Shown here piece by piece: positions 24,840 to 31,806 of a stretch of DNA of 46,126 nt; the stretch's first letter is position 1; each line of letters opens with the position of its first letter. This DNA is from a virus: IMG/VR virus record IMGVR_UViG_3300011445_000032, positions 1-46,126 of that record. One strand, given 5' to 3'. Both the position numbers and the translations under genes were made by a program. The notes beneath the pieces are model-generated. The model was not told the origin of the DNA. It ran no database searches and was given only the letters and a program-made list of their open reading frames with translations.

Positions 24840-25126
24840 GCGTCACCGATGCGACCAAAGCCGTGCAGAGCCTCACGTCCCTGCTCGGCGCCATCAACCC
24901 GCTGGTGGCGGCCGGCGTCACCGTGTTCGAGGCCGTGCGCGCCATTGCCAGCCGGCGCGGGGCCTCCGACGCGGAAGCCGACGCCCTGGCCCGCGAGTTC
25001 ATTCGGGACATCAGCCGCATGGAGATGATTGCGGATCGGCTCATCACCAAGGGGGAAGCGCGGCTGCGCGAGTTGGAACGCGCGGCGGCGCCGTTCAACG
25101 GGCCACGCGAGGGCCGCGAAGACTAA
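24836..25126 (+). CDS. Small hypothetical helical protein
   Basis: A 96-aa helical protein starting at ATG 24836, overlapping the lipoprotein gene by four bases. Residues 15-50 are amphipathic (LLGAINPLVAAGVTVFEAVR) and the C-terminus is charged. No family recognised; it could partner the lipoprotein. Confidence 0.42.
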   Translation: MSVTDATKAVQSLTSLLGAINPLVAAGVTVFEAVRAIASRRGASDAEADALAREFIRDISRMEMIADRLITKGEARLRELERAAAPFNGPREGRED

Positions 25127-25168
25127 ACACGCGCGTGTGACCAGCACACCAGCAGAAGGAGATCACCA

Positions 25169-25606
25169 ATGTCCGACATGTCCGACTACCTCGAGAACAA
25201 GCTGATCGATCACATCTTCCGCAACCGCTCGTACACCGTACCGTCGACGATCTACGTCGGCCTGTTCACGGCCGCGCCGTCCGACTCCGGCGGCGGCACT
25301 GAGGTCAGCGGGGGATCGTACGCCCGTGTCCAAGTCGGCCCGTCTGACACGACGTGGGAAGCCACGCAGGGCGGCACGCCGGCGGCGGCGAGCTCGGGCA
25401 CGGGCGGCGCCACGCAGAACGCGGCGGCGATCACGTTCCCGACACCGTCCGCGAACTGGGGCAGCATCACACACATGGGCATCTTCGATGCCTCCACGAG
25501 CGGGAACCTGCTGATGTGGAAGGCGCTCACGGTGGCGAAGACGGTGAACAACGGCGATCCAGCGCCATCGTTCGCAACCGGCGCACTCGATGTCGTCCTC
25601 GCGTAG
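25169..25606 (+). CDS. Tail fibre-type structural protein
   Basis: A 145-aa protein of a familiar phage tail family: it begins SDYLENKLIDHIFRNRSYTV and has STIYVGLFTAAPSDSGGGTE, then a beta-rich core with SANWGSITHMGIFDASTSGN and a final MWKALTVAKTVNNGD. AAGGAGA is six bases before the ATG. These proteins are tail fibre or adhesion-type components. It is preceded by a 12-base palindrome at 25127-25138. Confidence 0.7.
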   Translation: MSDMSDYLENKLIDHIFRNRSYTVPSTIYVGLFTAAPSDSGGGTEVSGGSYARVQVGPSDTTWEATQGGTPAAASSGTGGATQNAAAITFPTPSANWGSITHMGIFDASTSGNLLMWKALTVAKTVNNGDPAPSFATGALDVVLA

Positions 25607-25627
25607 GCCGCGCCTGAGTGCCCTGGT

Positions 25628-25647
25628 GGCGGCTCTGGCGAGCCGCC
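25628..25647 (+). promoter_or_regulatory. Stem-loop in the gap before the exported protein gene
   Basis: GGCGGCT (25628-25634) pairs with AGCCGCC (25641-25647) around CTGGCG. It lies in the 67-base gap between the fibre gene and the gene at 25674, similar to the stems in other late-operon gaps. Confidence 0.45.
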
Positions 25648-25673
25648 GCCGTTTCCCAGATTGGAGCTGCAAG

Positions 25674-26129
25674 ATGCGTCAGTGGATTGCGATTGTCGCG
25701 CTCGTGGGCCTCCTCGGCGTCGACGCCGACGCGCAGATCGGCTCACAGAAGAAGTCGCCCGGGAACATCAGCGGCACCATCAGCGTCGCGCCCGGCAGCA
25801 ATGTCTCACTCGGCGGCGCGGTGGCCTTCGACTACGCCTGCGCTGGGCACGGCTGCGCGGACTTCGAAGCGTGGTCGTACACCAAGAGCGCGTTTGCCAT
25901 CGTCGTCCACTGCACGTCGCCGTCGGCCAGCTTTGACGAGTGGTTCGGCTTCGAGTGGGCGCTGGCCAACGCGTTCGTGCTGGGTGAGCCGTCCGCGCCG
26001 CTGCTGTTGAATGAGTGGGCCGATGTCGGTGGGCCGGCGAACTGCACCGCCTTCATCGGCTATTACAAGAACATGGGCGGCGGTTCGATTTTCATCGCGC
26101 TCGGGTCGACGGCGTTCGACGTCCCATGA
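25674..26129 (+). CDS. Exported protein with signal peptide
   Basis: A 151-aa protein with a classical signal peptide, MRQWIAIVALVGLLGVDADAQ, with a likely cleavage after A-D-A. The mature part contains SGTISVAPGSNVSLGGAVAF, paired Cys residues (CAGHGCADFE; Cys in VHCTSPS) and beta structure. Signal peptides are rare among phage structural genes. The end overlaps the next gene by four bases. A surface or periplasmic role in the host is possible. Confidence 0.55.
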   Translation: MRQWIAIVALVGLLGVDADAQIGSQKKSPGNISGTISVAPGSNVSLGGAVAFDYACAGHGCADFEAWSYTKSAFAIVVHCTSPSASFDEWFGFEWALANAFVLGEPSAPLLLNEWADVGGPANCTAFIGYYKNMGGGSIFIALGSTAFDVP

Positions 26130-27373
26130 CGCCGATCTTTACTTGCGGCGGCGAGTGCGGATGTGTGCTCGGCTCTGGCGCGTCCGGGCATACACTGTCC
26201 GGCGCGGCGGCGACCATTTCAACCAGCGTGAAGCGGACCGGCGACCGGTCGGTGCGGCTGAATCCGACCGCGACGACAGCGGCTTGGCTGTCGCCTGCGA
26301 ATCCGTCACCGGCGACACGCCATATGGTGTGGCGGCTCTATCGCCGATTCGACGCCCATCCGGCCGCGAACCTCATGGTCAGCACGGCGGCGAACGGCTC
26401 TGCCGCCCGCAACCTCGGGCTCGCCTATCAATCCTCTGACGGGAAGTACTACGCTGGCGCCGCGACGTCGGCCGGCGCGTCGTTCGTGGTGGGGTCGAGC
26501 GGGATCACGATACCGGCCAACGACGGCGTCTGGCACCAGATTGACGTCTACGTCAACGCCTCGGCGAACCCGAACACCGTGGACGTCAAGATCGACGGCC
26601 AAGCCCTCGGCCAGCTCTCGCTGGCTGTCGTGGCGGGGGACTTGACTGACCAACGCAACGGCAACACGGTCAGTGCCTCCTACGACTACTACGACGACGA
26701 TTGGATCCTCAGCGGCACCGCGGCCGACTACCCGATTGGTGCGGGCTACGTGAACCACTTCGTCCCGACCGCCGATGGCACGCATAACGTCGCGTCCTCG
26801 GCTGACTTTCAAAGGGGCAACACCGCTGTTGACATCACGAACGCGACCACCACGGCGTGGCAGCTCGTGGACGATGTGCCGTTGCCGTCTGGCGCGGTTG
26901 ATGAGGCCGATAATCAGCGGGCGGTCGCCCCGGTTAACCCTACCACCGACTACGTGGAGGGCCTGTTTGGGCCGGCCAGTGGCATCAGCACCCCGACGAC
27001 GGCTCCTCGGTCGGTCGAGTGCCTGCTGGCGTATCACCAGATCGCCACGCAGACCGGGTCGATGCGCGTCGCACTTAATGACAATGGCACGCTGGGCGAT
27101 GTGTTGAATATCTCCGCTCAAGCTGGCGTCGTGACGTACCGCTATGCCAGAGCCCATTTCGCGACTGGGCCGGCCGGGGCGTGGGTCATCGGCGGCGGTG
27201 GCAACGGCGACTTCACCGACCTGCGGGTCCGGTTCTTTTCAGCGGATGCCGCGCCCGACCAATGTCTCGACGCCATCATGCTGGAAGCGGAATTTGCTGA
27301 AGTGGCCGCTGGGCCGAGGCGTGTAAAACCCCTGTTTGGCAATCAAGCCGTGAACCGTGCGGCAACTTTTTAA
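26126..27373 (+). CDS. Large LamG/concanavalin-like tail protein (receptor-binding candidate)
   Basis: A 415-aa protein whose middle part (WHQIDVYVNASANPNTVDVK and IDGQALGQLSLAVVAGDL) looks like a LamG or concanavalin A-like beta-sandwich used for carbohydrate binding. Aspartate-rich YDYYDDDW could bind calcium. The C-terminal half is another beta domain ending FEFAEVAAGPRR-like. Likely a receptor-binding or fibre protein. It overlaps the exported protein gene by four bases (ATGA). Confidence 0.55.
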   Translation: MTPIFTCGGECGCVLGSGASGHTLSGAAATISTSVKRTGDRSVRLNPTATTAAWLSPANPSPATRHMVWRLYRRFDAHPAANLMVSTAANGSAARNLGLAYQSSDGKYYAGAATSAGASFVVGSSGITIPANDGVWHQIDVYVNASANPNTVDVKIDGQALGQLSLAVVAGDLTDQRNGNTVSASYDYYDDDWILSGTAADYPIGAGYVNHFVPTADGTHNVASSADFQRGNTAVDITNATTTAWQLVDDVPLPSGAVDEADNQRAVAPVNPTTDYVEGLFGPASGISTPTTAPRSVECLLAYHQIATQTGSMRVALNDNGTLGDVLNISAQAGVVTYRYARAHFATGPAGAWVIGGGGNGDFTDLRVRFFSADAAPDQCLDAIMLEAEFAEVAAGPRRVKPLFGNQAVNRAATF

Positions 27374-27383
27374 GGAGTGACGT

Positions 27384-27905
27384 GTGGCTCAGTATCAAAT
27401 CTTCAACGGGGCGTCGCCCACGACGGCCAAATTCGTCGCGGTGACCACGGGGACCTCGATCAAAACGCTGTTGCAGGTCAAGCCGTCGGCCACCATCGCG
27501 GCGAAGATCATCGAATGGGGCTTCTCCTGCGACGCGCCCAGTGCGGCCGCCCTCGCCGTAGTCGAACTGATCGAGACGGATGTGGCCGCCACTGTGACCG
27601 CGCATGTAGCTGCTGGGATCGTGAAGTTCGATCCGGCGGCCCTCATCGGTGGCGACCCCACGACCAACCTCATTCAGGTCGGCACGACCAGCACCGGTTA
27701 CACGTCCTCCGGTGAAGGGTCGATCACCACGTCCCGCCTGCTCGATCAGCGGATCACGACTATTCCCACGACCAACGGGTACGAATTCAAGTGGGCGTTC
27801 CCGTTGGGCCGGGAGCCGGTGCTCCAGGTCGGCTTGTTCGCGCGGATTCGGGTGCATTTCTCCGTCGCGACCAACGCCGTCTGCTACATGACCGTCGAGG
27901 TCTGA
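27384..27905 (+). CDS. Putative tail fibre or adhesin subunit
   Basis: A 173-aa beta-rich protein starting at GTG 27384, with AAGGAG eight bases upstream. It contains TTAKFVAVTTGTSIKTLLQV and LIETDVAATVTAHVAAGIV and ends in YMTVEV, as in small structural tail proteins. No family recognised. It is followed seven bases later by the repeat protein, so both may act together in the fibre. Confidence 0.48.
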   Translation: MAQYQIFNGASPTTAKFVAVTTGTSIKTLLQVKPSATIAAKIIEWGFSCDAPSAAALAVVELIETDVAATVTAHVAAGIVKFDPAALIGGDPTTNLIQVGTTSTGYTSSGEGSITTSRLLDQRITTIPTTNGYEFKWAFPLGREPVLQVGLFARIRVHFSVATNAVCYMTVEV

Positions 27906-27912
27906 GCTACAG

Positions 27913-29040
27913 ATGGCGAGGTACGGTCGCAGCTACCCGGCGAAACCGCGCTTTGCGGAGTACGCGGTCCCCGCCGCCGGGGCCTCGCTGGACGCGTCGG
28001 CGACTGGGTCGGCCACGATCACCGCGACGCTGACGACGGCCATCACGGCCGCCGCGGCGCTCGCCGGGTCCGCGGTCATCACCGCCGCCCTTACGACGTC
28101 GATTGCGCTCGCGTCGGCGACGAGTGGGAGTGGCGTCGCCACGGCCGACCTCACGACCGCGATCCGCCCGGCGGCGGGGCTTTCAGGGACGGCCTCCCTC
28201 GCGGGCGACCTCACCACGGCGATTCCGCTCGCCAGCGCCACGTCTGGCACCGCCACGATCACGGCGACGCTCACCAACGTCGCGGCCGAATTCGTCGCGA
28301 GCGCGAGTGGCACCGCGACCGTCTCCGCGAGCCTGACCACGGCCATGCCGCTCGCGTCATCGGCGAGCGGGACCGCGACGGTCACGGCGGATCTCACCAC
28401 GGCCATCCGTTGTGCGGCCGCGGCGTCCGGCACCGGCAGCCTCACCGTAGACCTGTCGACGGCCATCCAGATGGCGTCGGCCGCCACGGGGACCGCCGCC
28501 GCGGTTGCGGATCTCACCACGGCCATCCGCTGTGCAGCGTCCGCGACTGCGACCGCCACGATCACCGCCGAACTCGCCGGCACGGGCGCGGCCCTCGAAT
28601 CGACGGCCACCGGGACCGCGACGGTCACCGCGGTGCTCACCACGGCGATCCGCATGGTCGCCGGCGCGCAAGGCACGGCGACGCTCACCGCGAGTCTGAC
28701 GGCCGGATCCGCCGCCGAGCTAGTCGCGAGCGCCACCGGATCGGCCAGCGTCTCGGCCGCGCTCACGACCGCGATCCCGCTCGCGACCGCGCTCGTGGGC
28801 ACGGCGGTTACCACCGGCGACCTCACGACCGCGATCCCGCTCACCACCGCGGGGCTCCTGGGCCGGGCGACGATCACCGCAGACTTCACGGCCGGCATCC
28901 CGGTCGGGACGCTGTATCCTCAGCCCGTCCTGCGCACGGCAGCGCTCGGGACCGTGACGGCCACCGTCCCCTCGGTCTCGTTTGGCGGGCTCACGACGCC
29001 CGCCGTCACGGATTGGACCCTGACGACTCCTGGAGACTGA
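27913..29040 (+). CDS. Repeat protein built of about fifteen 20-residue repeats
   Basis: A 375-aa protein with residues 28-331 made of ~15 tandem units of mostly 20 residues, consensus A-x-A-S-G-T-A-T-x-T-A-D-L-T-T-A-I-x-x-A, three units being 21 or 22 long. Ends are unique (N-terminal YGRSYPAKPRFAEYAVP; C-terminal TPAVTDWTLTTPGD). Short regular beta-hairpin repeats suggest a long beta-solenoid or shaft, perhaps a tail fibre. Function unknown. Confidence 0.6.
   Translation: MARYGRSYPAKPRFAEYAVPAAGASLDASATGSATITATLTTAITAAAALAGSAVITAALTTSIALASATSGSGVATADLTTAIRPAAGLSGTASLAGDLTTAIPLASATSGTATITATLTNVAAEFVASASGTATVSASLTTAMPLASSASGTATVTADLTTAIRCAAAASGTGSLTVDLSTAIQMASAATGTAAAVADLTTAIRCAASATATATITAELAGTGAALESTATGTATVTAVLTTAIRMVAGAQGTATLTASLTAGSAAELVASATGSASVSAALTTAIPLATALVGTAVTTGDLTTAIPLTTAGLLGRATITADFTAGIPVGTLYPQPVLRTAALGTVTATVPSVSFGGLTTPAVTDWTLTTPGD
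27994..28905 (+). repeat. Tandem 60-base coding repeats
   Basis: DNA encoding the 20-residue units above. Units differ by many substitutions yet keep GGACCGCGACGG and ACCACGGCCATCC-type blocks in phase, so they are old tandem duplications rather than recent slippage. Confidence 0.65.
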
Positions 29041-29045
29041 CGCCC

Positions 29046-29414
29046 ATGCCCTCTTTCACGATCAAGGAACGCACGACGGCGACCATTGCGTTCAGCCTCG
29101 TCGATGAAGCGGAGGCCGCCATTCCGCTCTCGTCCCTGCTGACGCTCACCCTGACGGTGAAGGACATGGCCAGCGGGACGGTCGTCAATGGCCGGAACGC
29201 CCAGGACATCAAGAACGCGAATGGCGTCACGGTGGATTCGAGTGGGAATGTGACCTGGCCGTTGACGCAGCTGGACACCGCGCTCGTGAATGCCCCGGCC
29301 ATCCATGAGCTCCACCGCGCCCTGGTGGATTTCACGTATGACGCGAGCGGCTTTACGAAGCGGTTCTATCAGGACTTCGAGATCGCGATTCAGGCCGAGG
29401 CGTGGGTGCCCTGA
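29046..29414 (+). CDS. Small tail-fibre-type protein
   Basis: A 122-aa beta-rich protein (SFTIKERTTATIAFSLVDEA; DSSGNVTWPLTQLDTA; VDFTYDASGFTKRFYQDFEI), resembling short tail-associated proteins (BppU-like N-terminal or fibre-attachment modules). It is the last gene of the late block, followed by a perfect 12-base palindrome at 29420-29431. Confidence 0.5.
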   Translation: MPSFTIKERTTATIAFSLVDEAEAAIPLSSLLTLTLTVKDMASGTVVNGRNAQDIKNANGVTVDSSGNVTWPLTQLDTALVNAPAIHELHRALVDFTYDASGFTKRFYQDFEIAIQAEAWVP

Positions 29415-29432
29415 GACGCGCAGACGTCTGCA

Positions 29433-29674
29433 GTGCCACGGTCCGTGCCACGGCGGCGGTGAGAACGTGTGAAATGATTGAGATAATCTGACACAACGTG
29501 ACGCGAGGTGGAGCTGCGTCAACAGGGCCGATCGATTGAATTCTCCAATGAATGCAACGTCGGCCGGCGTGGTAGCATGGCGGAAGCGCCTGGGAGTCGA
29601 AAAGAAACACGTCCAGCTGTAACAGCTTTCCTATAGGCGCTTTATCGTCCCGTGCCACTGTTCTGGTGCCACGG
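29433..29674. other. Candidate attP region with paired arm-type repeats
   Basis: Four copies of GTGCCAC(G/T)G: 29433-29441, 29445-29453, 29652-29660 and 29666-29674, i.e. two direct pairs separated by about 200 bases, as in lambda attP where integrase arm sites flank the core. The region lies just beyond the 3' end of the integrase gene, the usual place. The core is not defined; an almost tRNA-like 3' end, TTCGACTCCC then CGCTTCCGCCA, can be read on the minus strand at 29578-29601 but is one base too long. Confidence 0.5.
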
Positions 29675-29686
29675 TGGAGCGCCCAA

Positions 29687-30181
29687 ATGCCCCAGCCGAA
29701 GATGTGTCCTCGGACCTGCCTGAAATGCGGGTCCGGGTTCATGGCTCAACAGCGCGATGTTGCACGAGGGCGTGCCCGGTACTGTGGGCGCCAGTGCGGT
29801 GGGTCCGTGGGTGCCGCCGCGACCCATCAGAAGCATCCCCAGCAGGGCGAAGGCAATTTCAATTTCAAGAACTGGCGATCTCGCGACAACGTCTACTATG
29901 TTCGCCGCACTCACGCGCGGTACCCTCACCACCGGCGCGCTGGGAGGATCCTTCAGAGGGCCGTACGTGGCGGTCGCCTCATCCGGCCGTCCCAGTGCGA
30001 TGCCTGCGGTGTCCCCTGCTCCCCGCACGGCCACCATGAGGACTACGCGCAGCCGCTTCAGGTGCGCTGGCTCTGTCGACCGTGTCACCGGCTGGCGGAT
30101 CGCCGGCGCCAGGCGCGTGAGGCTGCGTCACGGCCGCCGGCCACTGCAGCCGCCCCGATAACCGCTCACTCGCATCCTTGA
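29687..30181 (+). CDS. HNH endonuclease-like zinc protein
   Basis: A 164-aa protein with two zinc motifs (CLKCGSGF with a later RYCGRQC; CDACGVPC) and the HNH-type core PHGHHEDYAQPLQVRWLC followed by RPCHRLADRR, seen in many phage and intron-linked HNH nucleases. The catalytic histidines are His 116-117. ATG 29687 is assumed; GTG 29666 is possible. The C-terminal third is antisense to the last 67 codons of the integrase gene, an unusual convergent overlap of 203 bases. Confidence 0.6.
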   Translation: MPQPKMCPRTCLKCGSGFMAQQRDVARGRARYCGRQCGGSVGAAATHQKHPQQGEGNFNFKNWRSRDNVYYVRRTHARYPHHRRAGRILQRAVRGGRLIRPSQCDACGVPCSPHGHHEDYAQPLQVRWLCRPCHRLADRRRQAREAASRPPATAAAPITAHSHP

Positions 30182-31166
30182 GACGGGAACCCAGCACGGG
30201 CACGTAGTGCAGGCGCGTCGTCGCGATCCGCTTGTGGCCCATCATCGCCTGGATGTCGGCGAGATCCTCGCCCTGCTCTGAGAGGGCGATGCCGAAGGCG
30301 TGACGCAGGTTGTAGGGCCGCACGTCAGCCGGCCATCCGGCCCCGCGCAGCGTGCGATCGAACGAGCTGACATCGAATGTCCCCCAGGCGCGCGCCGCCG
30401 CGAACAGCGTCCAGGCGGCGAGCATGTCGTCGTTCAGCCAGAGGCCGGCCGACCATCCGCCCTTGCCGTCGCGCACGCGCCAGATACGCCGCGCGAGGTC
30501 CACGTCGCCGGGCTCGGCGCGCATCACTTCCGACGGGCGCTTCCCAGTCGCCGCCAGGACCATGAACCTGGCCCGCGTCTTCGCGCTGCGGAGATACCCG
30601 CCGCGCTCGTGCTCGAGCAGCTGCGCGGCCACGGCGAGCACCATAGCCGGGTCGATCGTTTGTGGCACCGTGCGCGGCACCGCTGGCAGCGTGACGTCGT
30701 CGCAAGGCGTGACGGCACGCTTGCCGTCAAGGGCCCGGTAGAGTGTCTGCAGGCTGCCGACGCGATTGACGATGGTCTTCGGTGACTTCGCCGGCGTGGC
30801 CTGGCTCCATCGACTCATCGCGAGCCGGACATGCTCCGCGGTGATCGCGCGCCGCGGCAGGTGCCCGAGGATGGCGACCCACGCGCGCAGCTCGGCTCGG
30901 CGCTCGCGCCAGCTCGCCAGGTAGTGAATCTGGTCGACGTAGCGATCGACGTCGCCGGCGAGCGTGCCCTTCGCGCCGTGCACGGTGACGCCCTTGGCGA
31001 GCTCGGCGCGCAGCCGGCCGCGCACATCGCGCATCGTTGAGATGTCGGTCCCGAGCGGCCATCGCTCCTCGCGCCTGTCATCGCCGAGGAACCCGACGAC
31101 GCGGTAGCCGCCCTTGTCGCGATAGATGCCGTCCTCGACGCGGACGGACTTGCCCTTACGACCCAT
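29979..31166 (-). CDS. int: Tyrosine recombinase (phage integrase)
   Basis: Integrates and excises the prophage. The 395-aa protein has an N-terminal arm-binding-like part, a core-binding helical domain, and a C-terminal catalytic domain with Arg 210 (ATGKRPSEVM), the second-box Arg 288 in RPYNLRHAFG (the usual His is Tyr 285), His 311 (MGHK) and nucleophile Tyr 321 (TTRLHYVPV). Residues beyond ~340 are low-complexity and antisense to the HNH gene. The gene is last in the leftward lysogeny operon and next to the candidate attP. Its start overlaps the upstream small gene by 11 bases. Confidence 0.9.
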   Translation of the reverse strand: MGRKGKSVRVEDGIYRDKGGYRVVGFLGDDRREERWPLGTDISTMRDVRGRLRAELAKGVTVHGAKGTLAGDVDRYVDQIHYLASWRERRAELRAWVAILGHLPRRAITAEHVRLAMSRWSQATPAKSPKTIVNRVGSLQTLYRALDGKRAVTPCDDVTLPAVPRTVPQTIDPAMVLAVAAQLLEHERGGYLRSAKTRARFMVLAATGKRPSEVMRAEPGDVDLARRIWRVRDGKGGWSAGLWLNDDMLAAWTLFAAARAWGTFDVSSFDRTLRGAGWPADVRPYNLRHAFGIALSEQGEDLADIQAMMGHKRIATTRLHYVPVLGSRLKDASERLSGRLQWPAAVTQPHAPGAGDPPAGDTVDRASAPEAAARSPHGGRAGSRGHRRHRTGTAG

Positions 31167-31407
31167 ACTCAGATGCCGGGCTCACGGCCTCGGTCCACCG
31201 CTGCGCCTCCAGCAATCGCCGCAACTCGTCCGCCTCCCGCACCACGTCGGCCAGCTCTTGGAACACCTGGCCGTAGAGCAGCTCGCCGTCCACTATCGCG
31301 CGGAGGTCGAGGCCGTGCGGGTGGGTGAACACCTCGGCGGATCGCTGCTCGCCGTTGCGCGTGAGGCGCCAGAGGACGGTGACGAGTTCGGGAATGAACC
31401 GGATCAT
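31156..31407 (-). CDS. Small hypothetical protein upstream of integrase
   Basis: An 83-aa protein, MIRFIPELVTVLWRLTRNGE onward, with a C-terminal coiled helix (ELADVVREADELRRLLEAQR). Its 3' end overlaps the integrase start by 11 bases, so the two genes are probably co-translated, as seen for excision or regulatory partners. No DNA-binding motif is obvious. The function is unknown. Confidence 0.5.
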   Translation of the reverse strand: MIRFIPELVTVLWRLTRNGEQRSAEVFTHPHGLDLRAIVDGELLYGQVFQELADVVREADELRRLLEAQRWTEAVSPASEYGS

Positions 31408-31445
31408 CTGACGTTCCCTAGCGGCATCCGGGCCACGACGTGCGG

Positions 31446-31742
31446 TCAACCCTCAAGAAGGGAGTGGACGAACTGATTTTGGCATGCGTTACAGCTGGCG
31501 TTCAGCTGCGGCGGATTGCTGCTCGTCCCCCAGACATCAGTGTCACAGCTCTGACAGACCGGACACGGCGGATTGGTGTGCGCGTTCTGGCAGCGATAGC
31601 CGTCGGCGCGCTCGCCGCCGCCGGTCATCCCTTTGGAAGTCCCAGCGAGCGGGTCCGGCAACCTAATCCCGCCCGTTGTCCAGACCATCGGTTCCCTGCA
31701 TTCGTAGCACGTATGAGCCGCTCTGGTTCCGATCGCCGGCAT
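31446..31742 (-). CDS. Cysteine-rich zinc-binding hypothetical protein
   Basis: A 98-aa protein with CYECREP near the start, CQNAHTNPPCPVCQSC in the middle and CNACQNQF at the end: eight to nine cysteines arranged as two zinc ribbons. It lies in the lysogeny operon between the methyltransferase and the integrase. GAGAGGAG lies before its ATG. No function assigned. Confidence 0.5.
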   Translation of the reverse strand: MPAIGTRAAHTCYECREPMVWTTGGIRLPDPLAGTSKGMTGGGERADGYRCQNAHTNPPCPVCQSCDTDVWGTSSNPPQLNASCNACQNQFVHSLLEG

Positions 31743-31806
31743 GATTGAACTCCTCTCCGCGCTAGATCCTGGCTGTCAACAGTCGATCGTCAAAGTTTCA
31801 GAACAG

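Noticed and set aside
25127-25138. 12-base palindrome ACACGCGCGTGT as an operator
   Set aside because: It lies just after a stop codon in very GC-rich sequence, is single, and has no promoter or second copy nearby.
27994-28905. CRISPR-like array
   Set aside because: The repeats are coding, contiguous and imperfect, with no spacers. No other array is seen in the window.
29578-29601. tRNA gene or tRNA 3' end
   Set aside because: The minus strand reads like a tRNA 3' end with GCCA, but the spacing is one base off and no 5' half, anticodon arm or D arm fits. Kept only as a hint for the attP core.
31743-31806. Promoter TTGACA/TTGACG upstream of the small zinc protein
   Set aside because: No good -10 box at a proper distance on the minus strand.
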